Positions 8,694-16,372 of a stretch of 64,000 nucleotides of DNA are shown here, in pieces. Every line of letters starts with the position of its first letter. Within the stretch, counting starts at the first letter, position 1. The DNA is from CAWJJM01 sp963843275 (GTDB lineage Bacteria > Acidobacteriota > Thermoanaerobaculia > Multivoradales > JBCCEF01): contig CAWJJM010000012.1 in assembly GCA_963843275.1 (NCBI GenBank), positions 1,302,001-1,366,000 of the forward strand, written 5' to 3'. Made by a program: the position numbers and the translations under genes. Below the pieces are notes generated by a model, which was not told where the DNA came from, ran no database searches, and saw only the letters and a program-made list of their open reading frames with translations.

Positions 8694-9677
8694 TCAGGCG
8701 CGGCCGGACGGGAAGGCCAGCACCGCCGACAGCTCCCCGGCGCCCGAGGCGAGCATCGCCAGCCGGTCGAAGCCGATCGCCACGCCGGCGCAGTCGGGCA
8801 GCCCGGCCTCGAGGGCGGCCAGCATCCGCTCGTCGACCGGCACCGCCGCCAGACCGCGCCGCCGGCGCGCCTCGAGATCGGCCGCGAAGCGGCGGCGCTG
8901 CTCGGCGGCGTCGGTCAGCTCGTGGAAGCCGTTGGCCAGCTCCAGCCCGCCGGCGAAGAGCTCGAAACGCTCCGCGATCGCCGGCGCGCCGCCCTCCCCC
9001 GGACGCACGCGGGCGAGCGAGGCCTGCGAGGCGGGGAAGTCGAGCACGAAGACGGGCCCCGGACCGAGCCGAGGAGCGACCACCAGGCCCATCAGCAGGT
9101 CCAGCCGGCCGTCGCGGTCGTCGGGTGCGAAGGGGGGGGCGGGCACGCCGGCCGCCGCCACCGCGCCGTCGAGCTCGGCGGCCCCGGCGGCGTGGGGATC
9201 GACCCCCGCGGTGCTCCGGAAGGCCTCGGCCCAGGTCACCCGTCGCGCCGGCCGGTCGGCGACGCCCAGCGCCGCCAGCAGCTCGTCGATCTCGTCCATC
9301 AGCCGGTGGTGGTCCCAGCCGGGCCGGTACCACTCGAGCAGCGTGAACTCGAGGTTGTGGTGGCGCCCGCTCTCGCCGCCGCGGACCGCGCGGGCGAGCT
9401 GGTAGATGGGCCCGCTGCCCGCCGCCAACAGCCGCTTCATGTGCAGCTCCGGGGAGGTCTGCAGGTACCAGGTCCGCCCGCCGGTGCGGCAGGACAGGCT
9501 GTCGAGATGGGGCTCGGGGGTGGTGGCGGCGCCCAGCAGCGGCGTCTCCACCTCGAGGACGCCGCGCGCGGCGAAGAAGCGGCGCACCCGCGCCGCCAGC
9601 TCGGCGCGGCGGCGCAGCGCGGAGAGCTCCGCGGTGGGCCGCCAGTCGCCGCCCGCCGCGCCGCTCCCCGGGATCAC
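8694..9677 (-). CDS. epmA: EF-P (R)-beta-lysyltransferase EpmA (GenX/PoxA, class II LysRS-like)
   Basis: A 327-residue paralogue of the lysyl-tRNA synthetase catalytic core, without the anticodon-binding domain. Motif 2 is near FTLLEWYRPG, preceded by YLQTSPELHMKRLL and YQLARAVRGGESGRHHN; motif 3 is GVAIGFDRLAMLASG at the C-terminus. EpmA activates beta-lysine and attaches it to a conserved lysine of EF-P. The GTG start overlaps the efp stop by 4 bases (GTGA), so it is translationally coupled to its own substrate. EpmB is encoded divergently next door. Confidence 0.93.
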   Translation of the reverse strand: MIPGSGAAGGDWRPTAELSALRRRAELAARVRRFFAARGVLEVETPLLGAATTPEPHLDSLSCRTGGRTWYLQTSPELHMKRLLAAGSGPIYQLARAVRGGESGRHHNLEFTLLEWYRPGWDHHRLMDEIDELLAALGVADRPARRVTWAEAFRSTAGVDPHAAGAAELDGAVAAAGVPAPPFAPDDRDGRLDLLMGLVVAPRLGPGPVFVLDFPASQASLARVRPGEGGAPAIAERFELFAGGLELANGFHELTDAAEQRRRFAADLEARRRRGLAAVPVDERMLAALEAGLPDCAGVAIGFDRLAMLASGAGELSAVLAFPSGRA

Positions 9678-10243
9678 TCCTTGGCCCGGGAGACGTACTC
9701 GCCGGTGCGGGTGTCGACCCGGATGGCTTCGCCGCTCTGGACGAACAGCGGCACCTTCACCACCGCGCCGGTCTCCAGGGTGGCCGGCTTGGTGCCGCCG
9801 CTCGAGGTGTCGCCGCGGACGCCGGGATCGGTCTGGGTGATCTCGAGGTTGACGAAGTTGGGGGGCGTCACCGACAGCGGGATGTTGTTGTAGAGGGTGA
9901 CGGTGCAGACGTCCTGCTCCTTGACCCAGAGCTTGGCGTCCCCCATCGCGTCCTCGCCGGCCTCGTACTGCTCGTAGGTCGCCGGGACCATGAAGTGCCA
10001 GGTCGACCCGTCGCTGTAGAGGTACTGCATGTCGGTCTCGACGACGTCGGCGGCGTCGAAGCCTTCGCCCGACTTCAAGGTGCGCTCGTTGACCCGCCCG
10101 CTGGTCAGCACCCGGTACTTCACCCGGACGAAGGCCTGCCCCTTGCCCGGCTTGACGAACTCGGTGTCGATGATGTTGCAGGGCTCGCCGTCGACCATGA
10201 CCTTCAGCCCGTTGCGCAGCTCGTTGGTGCTGTAGCTCGGCAT
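9674..10243 (-). CDS. efp: Translation elongation factor P
   Basis: A 189-residue protein with the three beta-barrel domains of EF-P, which rescues ribosomes stalled on polyproline. TEFVKPGKGQAFVRVKYR contains the loop lysine at position 34 that EpmA beta-lysylates, matching the gammaproteobacterial K34 type rather than the rhamnosylated R32 or 5-aminopentanol types. The C-terminus has GDTSSGGTKPATLETGAVV and VDTRTGEYVSRA. It starts at an ATG; the epmA start overlaps its stop. Confidence 0.96.
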   Translation of the reverse strand: MPSYSTNELRNGLKVMVDGEPCNIIDTEFVKPGKGQAFVRVKYRVLTSGRVNERTLKSGEGFDAADVVETDMQYLYSDGSTWHFMVPATYEQYEAGEDAMGDAKLWVKEQDVCTVTLYNNIPLSVTPPNFVNLEITQTDPGVRGDTSSGGTKPATLETGAVVKVPLFVQSGEAIRVDTRTGEYVSRAKE

Positions 10244-10320
10244 ACCGTCTCGTTTCCGGTGTGTTTCCGGTCCGCTCCGTGGGATCCCGCCGCCGGCTTG
10301 AACGCGCCGCCGGATACGGG

Positions 10321-10326
10321 TACTTT
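10321..10326 (+). promoter_or_regulatory. Possible -10 box TACTTT for epmB
   Basis: TACTTT ends 6 bases before the epmB ATG at 10333, and no Shine-Dalgarno site is present. The spacing fits the leaderless pattern seen elsewhere here, but the box is weaker. Confidence 0.3.
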
Positions 10327-10332
10327 CGCGCG

Positions 10333-11361
10333 ATGATACCGCGAACCGCCGCCCCCTTCGACGCCCCCGCCGGGGCCACGCCGCCGTGGCGCCGGGCGCT
10401 GGCCGAGGCGGTCCGCTCGCCCGCCGAGCTGCTCGCCCTGCTCGGTCTTCCGGTGGAGCTCCCGGGAGAGCCGGCGGCCGCGGCGGCCGCCGGCCGGCAG
10501 TTCCCGCTGCGGGTCCCGCGCGGCTTCGTCGCCCGCATGCGGCGGGGCGACCCCGACGATCCACTGCTGCGCCAGGTCCTGCCGCTAAGCGTCGAGACCG
10601 TGGCGGTCGCCGGCTTCGGCCCCGATCCGCTCGCCGAGGCCAGCACCGGGCCGGCGCCCGGGGTGCTCCACAAGTACCGGGGGCGCGCCCTGCTGCTGGT
10701 CACCGGCGCCTGCGCCGTCCACTGCCGCTACTGCTTCCGCCGCCACTTCCCCTACGCCGAGCAGGCGCTCTCCGCCGCACATCTGGCCGCGGCCCTCGAC
10801 CACCTCCGCGGCGACCCCGACCTGCGCGAGGTCATCCTCTCGGGCGGCGATCCGCTCACCCTGACCGACGATCGCCTGGGCGAGCTGGCGGCGGCGCTCG
10901 CCGCGGTGCCGCACCTGCGCCGGCTGCGGGTCCACACCCGCCTGCCGGTGGTGCTCCCCGAGCGCGTCGACGACGCGCTCCTCGCCTGGTTGACCGGCAC
11001 CCGCCTGGCGCCGGTGGTGGTGCTGCACGCCAACCACGCGCAGGAGATCGACGCCGCGGTGGCGGCGGCGGTCGGACGGCTGCGGCAGCGGGGGGTGACG
11101 GTGCTCAACCAGGCGGTCCTGCTCGCCGGCGTCAACGACGGCGTGGAGGCGCTGGCCGCGCTGTCCGAACGGCTGTTCGCGGCCGGCGCCCTGCCCTACT
11201 ACCTCCACCAGCTCGACCCGGTGGCCGGCGCCGCCCACTTCGCCGTCCCCGACGCCGTCGCCCGTCGCCTGCACCGCGACCTCGCGGCGCGCCTGCCCGG
11301 CTACCTGTTGCCCCGGCTGGTCCGCGAGGTCCCCGGCGAGCCGGCGAAGCGGCCGCTGTAG
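10333..11361 (+). CDS. epmB: EF-P (R)-lysine 2,3-aminomutase EpmB (radical SAM)
   Basis: A 342-residue radical-SAM, PLP-dependent aminomutase that makes (R)-beta-lysine for EpmA. CAVHCRYCFRRHFPY is the CxxxCxxC cluster motif; EVILSGGDPLTLTD binds SAM; LRVHTRLPVVLPERV and YYLHQLDPVAGAAHF are typical of the KamA/EpmB family. It ends LVREVPGEPAKRPL, keeping the PLP lysine in the final six residues and lacking the long C-terminal oligomerisation tail of clostridial lysine aminomutase, which points to EpmB. It is divergent from efp-epmA. Confidence 0.93.
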   Translation: MIPRTAAPFDAPAGATPPWRRALAEAVRSPAELLALLGLPVELPGEPAAAAAAGRQFPLRVPRGFVARMRRGDPDDPLLRQVLPLSVETVAVAGFGPDPLAEASTGPAPGVLHKYRGRALLLVTGACAVHCRYCFRRHFPYAEQALSAAHLAAALDHLRGDPDLREVILSGGDPLTLTDDRLGELAAALAAVPHLRRLRVHTRLPVVLPERVDDALLAWLTGTRLAPVVVLHANHAQEIDAAVAAAVGRLRQRGVTVLNQAVLLAGVNDGVEALAALSERLFAAGALPYYLHQLDPVAGAAHFAVPDAVARRLHRDLAARLPGYLLPRLVREVPGEPAKRPL

Positions 11362-11371
11362 GCGCCACGGT

Positions 11372-11387
11372 CGCCCCGCGAGGGGCG
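11372..11387 (+). terminator. GNRA-capped hairpin downstream of epmB
   Basis: CGCCCC-GCGA-GGGGCG is a perfect 6-bp stem with a GCGA tetraloop, 10 bases after the epmB stop. There is no U-tract, so it may only stabilise the 3' end or pause polymerase. Confidence 0.45.
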
Positions 11388-11502
11388 CGGCCCGGCGGCG
11401 GGGTGGCCGGAAGTCCTGGGATGGCTGGACGGGCGAAACTCGACCGCTCCGCCGCGGGCGCGGCGGCGAGAAAACCCGGGGAGGATCGGAGGGGAGGGAC
11501 CG

Positions 11503-11526
11503 CGTGGGGCGCCGCAGCGCCCCACG
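11503..11526 (-). terminator. Hairpin downstream of the HU gene
   Basis: CGTGGGGCGC-CGCA-GCGCCCCACG is a perfect 10-bp inverted repeat, 14 bases past the HU stop on the minus strand. No run of T follows immediately; a short GGGTTTTC lies about 35 bases further. It is the likely 3' end structure of the highly expressed HU transcript, and also faces the epmB transcript. Confidence 0.55.
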
Positions 11527-11540
11527 ACGAGAGCGCTCGC

Positions 11541-11834
11541 CTACTTCTCGACCCGCTCCCGCAGACCCTGGCCGGGCCGGAAGTGGGCGTACTTCTTCGC
11601 CGGGATGTTGATCTGCTGGCCGGTGGCGGGGTTGCGGCCCTTGCGCGCGGCCCGGCGGCGGCTCTCGAAGGTGCCGAAGCCCGTGATCGTCACCTTGCGG
11701 CCGGCGTCGAGCTCGGTCGCGATGATGCCCTCGCGGGCGTCCGTGCCGAAGATCGCGTTGACGATCTCGGCCGCCTTGGCCTCCGAGAGATCGGTCTTCT
11801 TCGCGAGCTTCTTGGCCATCTCGGTCTTGTTCAC
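11541..11834 (-). CDS. HU/IHF family DNA-binding protein
   Basis: A 97-residue histone-like protein. The helical dimerisation part (VNKTEMAKKLAKKTDL, AKAAEIVNAIF) is followed by the beta-arm GRKVTITGFGTFESRRRAAR and GRNPATGQQINIPAKK, where Pro in the arm tip kinks DNA. It binds and bends DNA as a dimer and organises the nucleoid. The start is taken as GTG at 11834 because GAAGGAGGG precedes it with good spacing; the open frame upstream is not conserved. Confidence 0.95.
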   Translation of the reverse strand: MNKTEMAKKLAKKTDLSEAKAAEIVNAIFGTDAREGIIATELDAGRKVTITGFGTFESRRRAARKGRNPATGQQINIPAKKYAHFRPGQGLRERVEK

Positions 11835-11965
11835 GCAGGTCCCTCCTTCAAGGTTCCTTGGCACACGATTCCCGCCCGTGGTCAACGGGGGGTGCCCTCA
11901 CGCTGTGCTACGAACACTGACGTCGGATCCTACCACGGGCCCGCCGGGACGCCAGCGACTCCGGT

Positions 11966-12304
11966 TCACGGCTTGCGGCCCCCGCCGCCGGGAAATGACA
12001 ACGGGACGACGGGGGCGGCCGCCGACTCCTGGCCGGCGGGGAGGATCCGCGCCGTGCCCTGCTCCTCCACCTCGTCGATGCGCAGCACGGAGTGCATCGG
12101 CAGGTAGGTCCGGCGGACCCCCTGGAACTCGGCCTTCAGGCGCTCCTCGGAGGGGTCGATCACCACCTGGCTGCGTTCGCCGAAGAGCAGCTCCTCCACC
12201 TCCACGAAGCCCATCAGCGCGCCCTGCGCCACCGAGCGCGCGTAGATCTCGTACACCTTGCCCTGGTTCAGGAAGAGGACCTTGAAGATGGCGCGCGAAC
12301 CCAT
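11966..12304 (-). CDS. DUF1820 family protein
   Basis: A 112-residue protein whose core IFKVLFLNQGKVYEIYARSV, MGFVEVEELLFGERSQVVI, DPSEERLKAEFQGVRRTYLP and HSVLRIDEVEEQG matches DUF1820, a small conserved family of unknown function best known from Gammaproteobacteria. The C-terminal 25 residues are a Gly/Pro-rich tail. The ATG at 12304 is preferred over one 27 bases upstream because MGSRAIFKV aligns with the family start. No close partner suggests a role. Confidence 0.8.
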   Translation of the reverse strand: MGSRAIFKVLFLNQGKVYEIYARSVAQGALMGFVEVEELLFGERSQVVIDPSEERLKAEFQGVRRTYLPMHSVLRIDEVEEQGTARILPAGQESAAAPVVPLSFPGGGGRKP

Positions 12305-12388
12305 GGCGTTCCTGGTGGTGGCGGCGACCATAGCAGATCGGACCCGGCACGCCCGCCGGCTCGCGAGCGGGCGCCGCGGCGACCTTTT

Positions 12389-12415
12389 TTGCTTATCGCC
12401 ACGTCTCGATATAGG
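12389..12415 (+). promoter_or_regulatory. Possible promoter of the Calx-beta gene
   Basis: TTGCTT and TATAGG with 15 bases between them sit in a short AT-richer patch about 65 bases upstream of the ATG at 12481. This leaves a leader long enough for the AAAGGAGCT ribosome-binding site seen before the start. Spacing is short for a sigma-70-type promoter, so this is tentative. Confidence 0.3.
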
Positions 12416-12480
12416 CTCCTCGTCAGCCCGCGGCGATCCCCCGCGATCGTCGGACGCCGACCACGAAAGGAGCTCCGAAG

Positions 12481-13674
12481 ATGACGAACCACCGCCTCGC
12501 GGCCCCAGCGGCCCTCCTCCTGTCCGGCCTCGCCCTTCCCGCCCTCGCCCAGGGCAACGGGCACCACCCCGGCACGGGGGCCAGCGGCGAGAACGTCCTG
12601 AAGTTCGACCAGCGGACCTTCTCGGTGCGCGAGAGCGCCGGCGAGGCCGTCCTCAGCGTCGAACGCTTCAAGGGCTCGTCCGGCGAGATCTCGGCCCACT
12701 ACGAGACCGTCCCCGGCACCGCCACGGAGGGCGTGGACTACGAGCCGGTCAGCGGGACCCTGACCTGGGGCGACGGCGACACCGCGCGCAAGACCTTCAC
12801 CGTGCCGATCCTCGACGACGACGAGTTCGAGGTGCGCGAGACGATCGAGCTGGTGCTCACCGACCTCACCGGCGGCGCCACGCTGCATCCCGGACAGGGC
12901 CACGCGACGCTGATGATCCTCGACGTGCCGGAGGACAACCCCGGCCACCAGAAGAACCTCGACGAGCTGCCCGGCGAGATCCGCTTCCGCCGCGACGAGT
13001 TCCAGGCCGTCGAGGGGGGCGACCCGGCGACGATCGTCGCCGAGCGGGTGGGCGGCCGGGCCGGCGCCGCGTCGGTCCACTACTCCACCGCCGACGGCAG
13101 CGCCACCGCGGGGGACGACTACGAGGCGGCGTCGGGGATGCTCTCCTGGGGTGACGGCGAGATGGGTCCGCGCAGCTTCCCGGTGGCGACCCTCCAGGAC
13201 GATCTCGAGGAGGGCAACGAGGACGTCCTGCTCGAGCTCAGCGACCCGGTGGGCGCCTCCCTCGACCCCGAGGGCTCCGAGGCGGACCTGTTGATCCTCG
13301 ACGACGACGGCGCCACCACCGCGTGCGTGCCCGACGACGAGACCCTCTGCCTGGCGGGCGGGCGGTTCATGGTGCGGGTCGACTGGCGCAGCCCGCAGGG
13401 GGACAGCGGTGCCGGCCAGGTCGACCAGGTCTCGGACAACACCGGCCTGGTGTGGTTCTTCCAGCCCGAGAACAAGGAGGTCCTGATCAAGGTGCTCGAC
13501 GCCTGCGAGCCCTTCGACACCTACTGGGTCTTCTTCGCCGCGACCACCAACGTCGACTTCACGGTCCAGGTGACCGACACCGCGACCGGCCTGGTCAAGG
13601 AGTACACCAACACCGCCGGCGAGGCCGCCGAGCCGGTGCAGGATACGTTCTCCTTCAAGACCTGCCAGGGTTAG
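12481..13674 (+). CDS. Secreted protein with two Calx-beta domains
   Basis: A 397-residue exported protein. Residues 1-23 form a signal peptide ending ALAQG. Two Calx-beta domains follow (about 38-150 and 165-285), each with ATEGVDYEPVSGTLTWGDGD-like and DDDEFEVRETIELVLTD-like strands whose acidic residues bind calcium. The C-terminal 110 residues (CVPDDETLCLAGGRFMVRVD, WVFFAATTNVDFTVQVTD, ending FSFKTCQG) match a domain often found at the end of secreted Acidobacteriota proteins. It probably acts at the cell surface or in the matrix. The stop TAG directly abuts the tandem repeat array. Confidence 0.85.
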   Translation: MTNHRLAAPAALLLSGLALPALAQGNGHHPGTGASGENVLKFDQRTFSVRESAGEAVLSVERFKGSSGEISAHYETVPGTATEGVDYEPVSGTLTWGDGDTARKTFTVPILDDDEFEVRETIELVLTDLTGGATLHPGQGHATLMILDVPEDNPGHQKNLDELPGEIRFRRDEFQAVEGGDPATIVAERVGGRAGAASVHYSTADGSATAGDDYEAASGMLSWGDGEMGPRSFPVATLQDDLEEGNEDVLLELSDPVGASLDPEGSEADLLILDDDGATTACVPDDETLCLAGGRFMVRVDWRSPQGDSGAGQVDQVSDNTGLVWFFQPENKEVLIKVLDACEPFDTYWVFFAATTNVDFTVQVTDTATGLVKEYTNTAGEAAEPVQDTFSFKTCQG

Positions 13675-14093
13675 GGGGCGGATGCGGGCGCGGCTGCGGC
13701 GTCGCTGCTCGCTCGGGGGGCCTGCGGCGACCTCGTGGTCGCCTCAGCCCCCCTCCCTCCCGCTCCTTGCTTCCGCACCCACCTCCACCCCCTGACCGCC
13801 ACGGCTCACCCGGATCTCGGAAGGGCACGAGGGGCGGATGCGGGCGCGGCTGCGGCGTCGCCGCTCGCTCGGGGGGCCTGCGGCGACCTCGTGGTCGCCT
13901 CAGCCCCCCTCCCTCCCGCTCCTTGCTTCCGCACCCACCTCCACCCCCTGACCGCCACGGCTCACCCGGATCTCGGAAGGGCACGAGGGGCCGATGCGGG
14001 CGCGGCTGCGGCGTCGCCGCTCGCTCGGGGGGCCTGCGGCGACCTCGTGGTCGCCTCAGCCCCCCTCCCTCCCGCTCCTTGCCTCCGCAACCA
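13675..14093. repeat. Tandem palindromic repeat array A (156-bp unit, two full copies and one partial)
   Basis: Three near-identical units begin with GGGGCGGATGCGGGCGCG at 13675, 13831 and about 13987; the period is exactly 156. Each carries a strong hairpin: GGGGGGCCTGCGGCGACC, loop TCGT, then GGTCGCCTCAGCCCCCC (13715-13753, 13871-13909, 14027-14065). The third unit stops after GCTCCTTGC. The array starts on the last base of a stop codon (TAGGGGGCGG) and fills the gap between convergent genes. The same family recurs at 26031-26435 with a different spacer half, so copies homogenised within each place. It could be a REP/BIME-like element, a double terminator or a structured RNA. Confidence 0.9.
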
Positions 14094-14122
14094 CGAGGGA
14101 GTGGGCGGCGTGGCGCCGGGCC

Positions 14123-14598
14123 TCAGCCCTGAGGCGCCACCATCTCGAGCTCGGTCGTGATCTCGATGGCGGCGCGGATCGAGCGGTAGACCGGGCAGTG
14201 GTCGGCGAAGAAGCCGTGCACCCGCTCCGCCGTCTCCCGCGCCGCCTCCGGGGCGGCGAGCCGGAAGTGGACGTGGATCCGCCGGATCACCAGCACCCCG
14301 TCCTCGGTCTCGATCTCGCCCCGCACCTCCGCCACCAGCCGTCCCTCCGACGCCGCCACGCGACGCGCCTCCAGCGCGCCCCCGAAGGTCCCGGTCAGTC
14401 ACCCGCCGGCGGCGGCCACCACGTAGTCGAGGGTCGCGGCGTGCGGGGGGAGGCGCCCGGCGCCACGCCGTAGTGGGCGGCGATCTCGTCGTGGACGCCG
14501 AACACGACCGGCTCCTCCTCGGCGGGTAGGTGGGCGAGGCGCAGCGGTCCGCGCTGGCGCTCGATGCGCACGCGGGAGACGTAGACGGGTCCGCTCAT
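14123..14598 (-). CDS. OsmC family protein with an in-frame UGA at the cysteine site (probable selenoprotein); one frameshift
   Basis: About 158 residues if one missing C is restored in the C-run near 14448. The N-terminal part reads VYVSRVRIERQRGPLRLAHL and FGVHDEIAAHYGVAPGA; the frame then continues HAATLDYVVAAAGG-UGA-LTGTFGGALEARR, and VLVIRRIHVHFRL and FFADHCPVYRSI, giving the OsmC fold. The UGA (14401-14399) sits where this family has its peroxidatic Cys (GGC/CLTGTF), and a SECIS-like hairpin follows. OsmC proteins reduce organic hydroperoxides; this subgroup may have another thiol role. AGGAG precedes the ATG. If UGA is not decoded, the gene is broken. Confidence 0.7.
14362..14380 (-). 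promoter_or_regulatory. Bacterial SECIS-like hairpin in the OsmC gene
   Basis: CGCGC-TGGAG-GCGCG, extended by a G-U and a G-C pair, begins about 20 bases after the UGA, which places the apical loop 25 bases downstream. The loop has G at position 2. Both features fit the published bSECIS consensus (small loop with a G in its first two bases, 16-37 bases from the UGA). Confidence 0.5.
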
Positions 14599-14662
14599 CG
14601 GTTTGCTCCTTTCGGGTTCAAACTACCAGGCCGCGGGCGGGCGCCGGGATAAGGTGGAGCCC

Positions 14663-15193
14663 GTGGGCGATGCGGACGACGGGACCGACGACGACCTGCG
14701 GCGCTGGCTGCCCGGGGTCGAGCCGCTCGCCGACCGCGGCCGCCGGGTGGCGCCGCGGCCGCGCCCGCCGCGGCGGCGGGCCGTCCCGCCGCCGCGCGGC
14801 GTCCGCTTCCACGTCGAGCGCGCCGGGGAGCACGTCGCCGCGCGGGCCCGCGGCGTCGACGCGGCGTGGCTGGAGCGCCTGGCCGCCGGCGAAGTGCCCG
14901 TCGAGCGCCGTCTCGACCTCCACCGGATGAGCGCCGAGGTGGCCCGCGCCGCCGTCGAGGAGGCGGTCCTGCGCGCCTCCCGCGCCGGCCTCCGCTGCGT
15001 GCTGGTGATCCACGGCCGGGGGCACCGCTCGCCGGCCGGTCCGGTCCTCAAAGAGGCGCTGCCCGGCTGGCTGACCGCACCGCCGCTGGCGGTCCGGGTG
15101 GCGGCCTTCGCCTCGGCTCCGGCCAGGCTCGGCGGCCCCGGCGCGACGCTCGTCCTGCTGCGGCGGCCGGCGCGCGGTCCCGCCGCTCAGTAG
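14663..15193 (+). CDS. Smr domain protein
   Basis: A 176-residue protein. A basic, Pro-rich N-terminal half leads to a C-terminal Smr domain: ERRLDLHRMSAEVARAAVEE contains the LDLH motif and CVLVIHGRGHRSPAGPVLKE the HGxG motif. Smr domains nick DNA or cleave RNA and are also found in MutS2. The GTG at 14663 is chosen because a TAAGGT box (14650-14655) ends 7 bases before it; a GTG at 14654 is the alternative. Its 3' end overlaps that of the WG-repeat gene by 7 bases. Confidence 0.8.
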   Translation: MGDADDGTDDDLRRWLPGVEPLADRGRRVAPRPRPPRRRAVPPPRGVRFHVERAGEHVAARARGVDAAWLERLAAGEVPVERRLDLHRMSAEVARAAVEEAVLRASRAGLRCVLVIHGRGHRSPAGPVLKEALPGWLTAPPLAVRVAAFASAPARLGGPGATLVLLRRPARGPAAQ

Positions 15194-16221
15194 GCGGGCC
15201 CCCAGACGAACCGCCCACTGCGGTCGACGTAGCCGTAGCCCTCCCCCTCCACCTCGACGGCGGCCAGGCCGCGCTCGAAGGGCTCGGCGGCGGCGAAGTG
15301 CGGCGCGATCACCATCGCCCCCCGGGCGTCGACGTACCCCCAGCCCTCGTCCGGGACCCGCACCGGGGCCAGGCCGTCGGCGAAGCGGCCCACCCGGTCG
15401 TAGGCCGGCGCCACCACGATCCGGCCCTGCGGGTCGACGAAGCCCCAGCGGGCTCCCACCCGCACCCCGGCGAGCCCTTCGGAGAAGCTGGCGGCGTCGT
15501 AGAAGCGGGGCTCGATGGCGCTGCTGCCGTCGGGCCGGATGAACCCCCACGTCCCGTCGCCGAGCTGCACCGCCGCCAGGCCGCCCGAGAACCCGTAGGC
15601 CTCGGCGAAACGCGGCGCGATCACCATCTCGCCGTGCGGGTCGACGAAGCCCACCTCGTCGCCCTCGCGCACCGCCGCCAGCCCCTCGGAGAAGTCGCGG
15701 GAGAAGGTGAAGCGCGGCGGGATCACCATCGTCCCGGCGGGGTCGATCCAGCCCCAGCGCCCGTCGACGCGGACCGCGGCCAGCCCCTCGGAGAAGCGGC
15801 GCGCCGCCTGGTAGGCCGGCTCGATGACGATCTCGCCCTCCCGGTCGATGTAGCCGCCCCGGTCGTTGGCGGCGATGGCGGCGCGGCCGTCCACGAACGG
15901 TCCCGCGGCGTCGAACCGGGGCTCGATCGCCATCTCCAGCCGCTCGACGTCGAGGTAGCCCCAGCGCTCGGGGTCGACGGTCCCCACGCCCACCAGGCCC
16001 TCGCTCGGCTCCAGCGCATAGCCGAAGCGCGGCGGCACCACCACCCGGCCGCGGCCGTCGATGAAGCCGACCAGGCCGCCCTGGCGGACCGCGAAGATCC
16101 CTTCGGCGGACCCCGTGCCGCCGTGGCGGCCGGTCGCACCGGCGCCGGTCGCGCCGCCGCCGCGGCAGGCGCAGGCGGCGAGGAGGGAGAGCAGGGCGAC
16201 GGTGCACAGGGCTCGTTGCAT
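15187..16221 (-). CDS. WG-repeat lipoprotein
   Basis: A 344-residue protein with a lipoprotein signal: LLSLLAACAC is a lipobox with Cys around residue 17. The rest consists of eight or so WG repeats of about 35 residues, such as RWGWIDPAGTMVIPPRF, EVGFVDPHGEMVIAPRF and RWGFVDPQGRIVVAPAY, each followed by a FSEGLAAVR-like strand. WG repeats build a beta-propeller-like or solenoid surface, with no catalytic residues. GAGGAG precedes the ATG. It is probably an outer-membrane or periplasmic binding protein. Confidence 0.85.
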   Translation of the reverse strand: MQRALCTVALLSLLAACACRGGGATGAGATGRHGGTGSAEGIFAVRQGGLVGFIDGRGRVVVPPRFGYALEPSEGLVGVGTVDPERWGYLDVERLEMAIEPRFDAAGPFVDGRAAIAANDRGGYIDREGEIVIEPAYQAARRFSEGLAAVRVDGRWGWIDPAGTMVIPPRFTFSRDFSEGLAAVREGDEVGFVDPHGEMVIAPRFAEAYGFSGGLAAVQLGDGTWGFIRPDGSSAIEPRFYDAASFSEGLAGVRVGARWGFVDPQGRIVVAPAYDRVGRFADGLAPVRVPDEGWGYVDARGAMVIAPHFAAAEPFERGLAAVEVEGEGYGYVDRSGRFVWGPAY

Positions 16222-16372
16222 CGGGGCTCCTCGGCCGGCCGCACCGGCGGGGCGGGTGCGGGCGGCGGTCGACGGCGGCGAAGGTGTCCGCCCCCGAGTC
16301 TAGCCCGCGCGCCGCCGCGGACCGTGTCCGTCAGCCCGCCCGCCGGGTCGGGCGAGGCGATAGATTGCGCCG

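Noticed and set aside
13735..14160. A 141-codon repetitive Pro/Ala frame through repeat array A
   Set aside because: It exists because the unit is 156 bp, a multiple of three; array B has units of 154 and 153 bp and does not keep it, so it is not a conserved protein.
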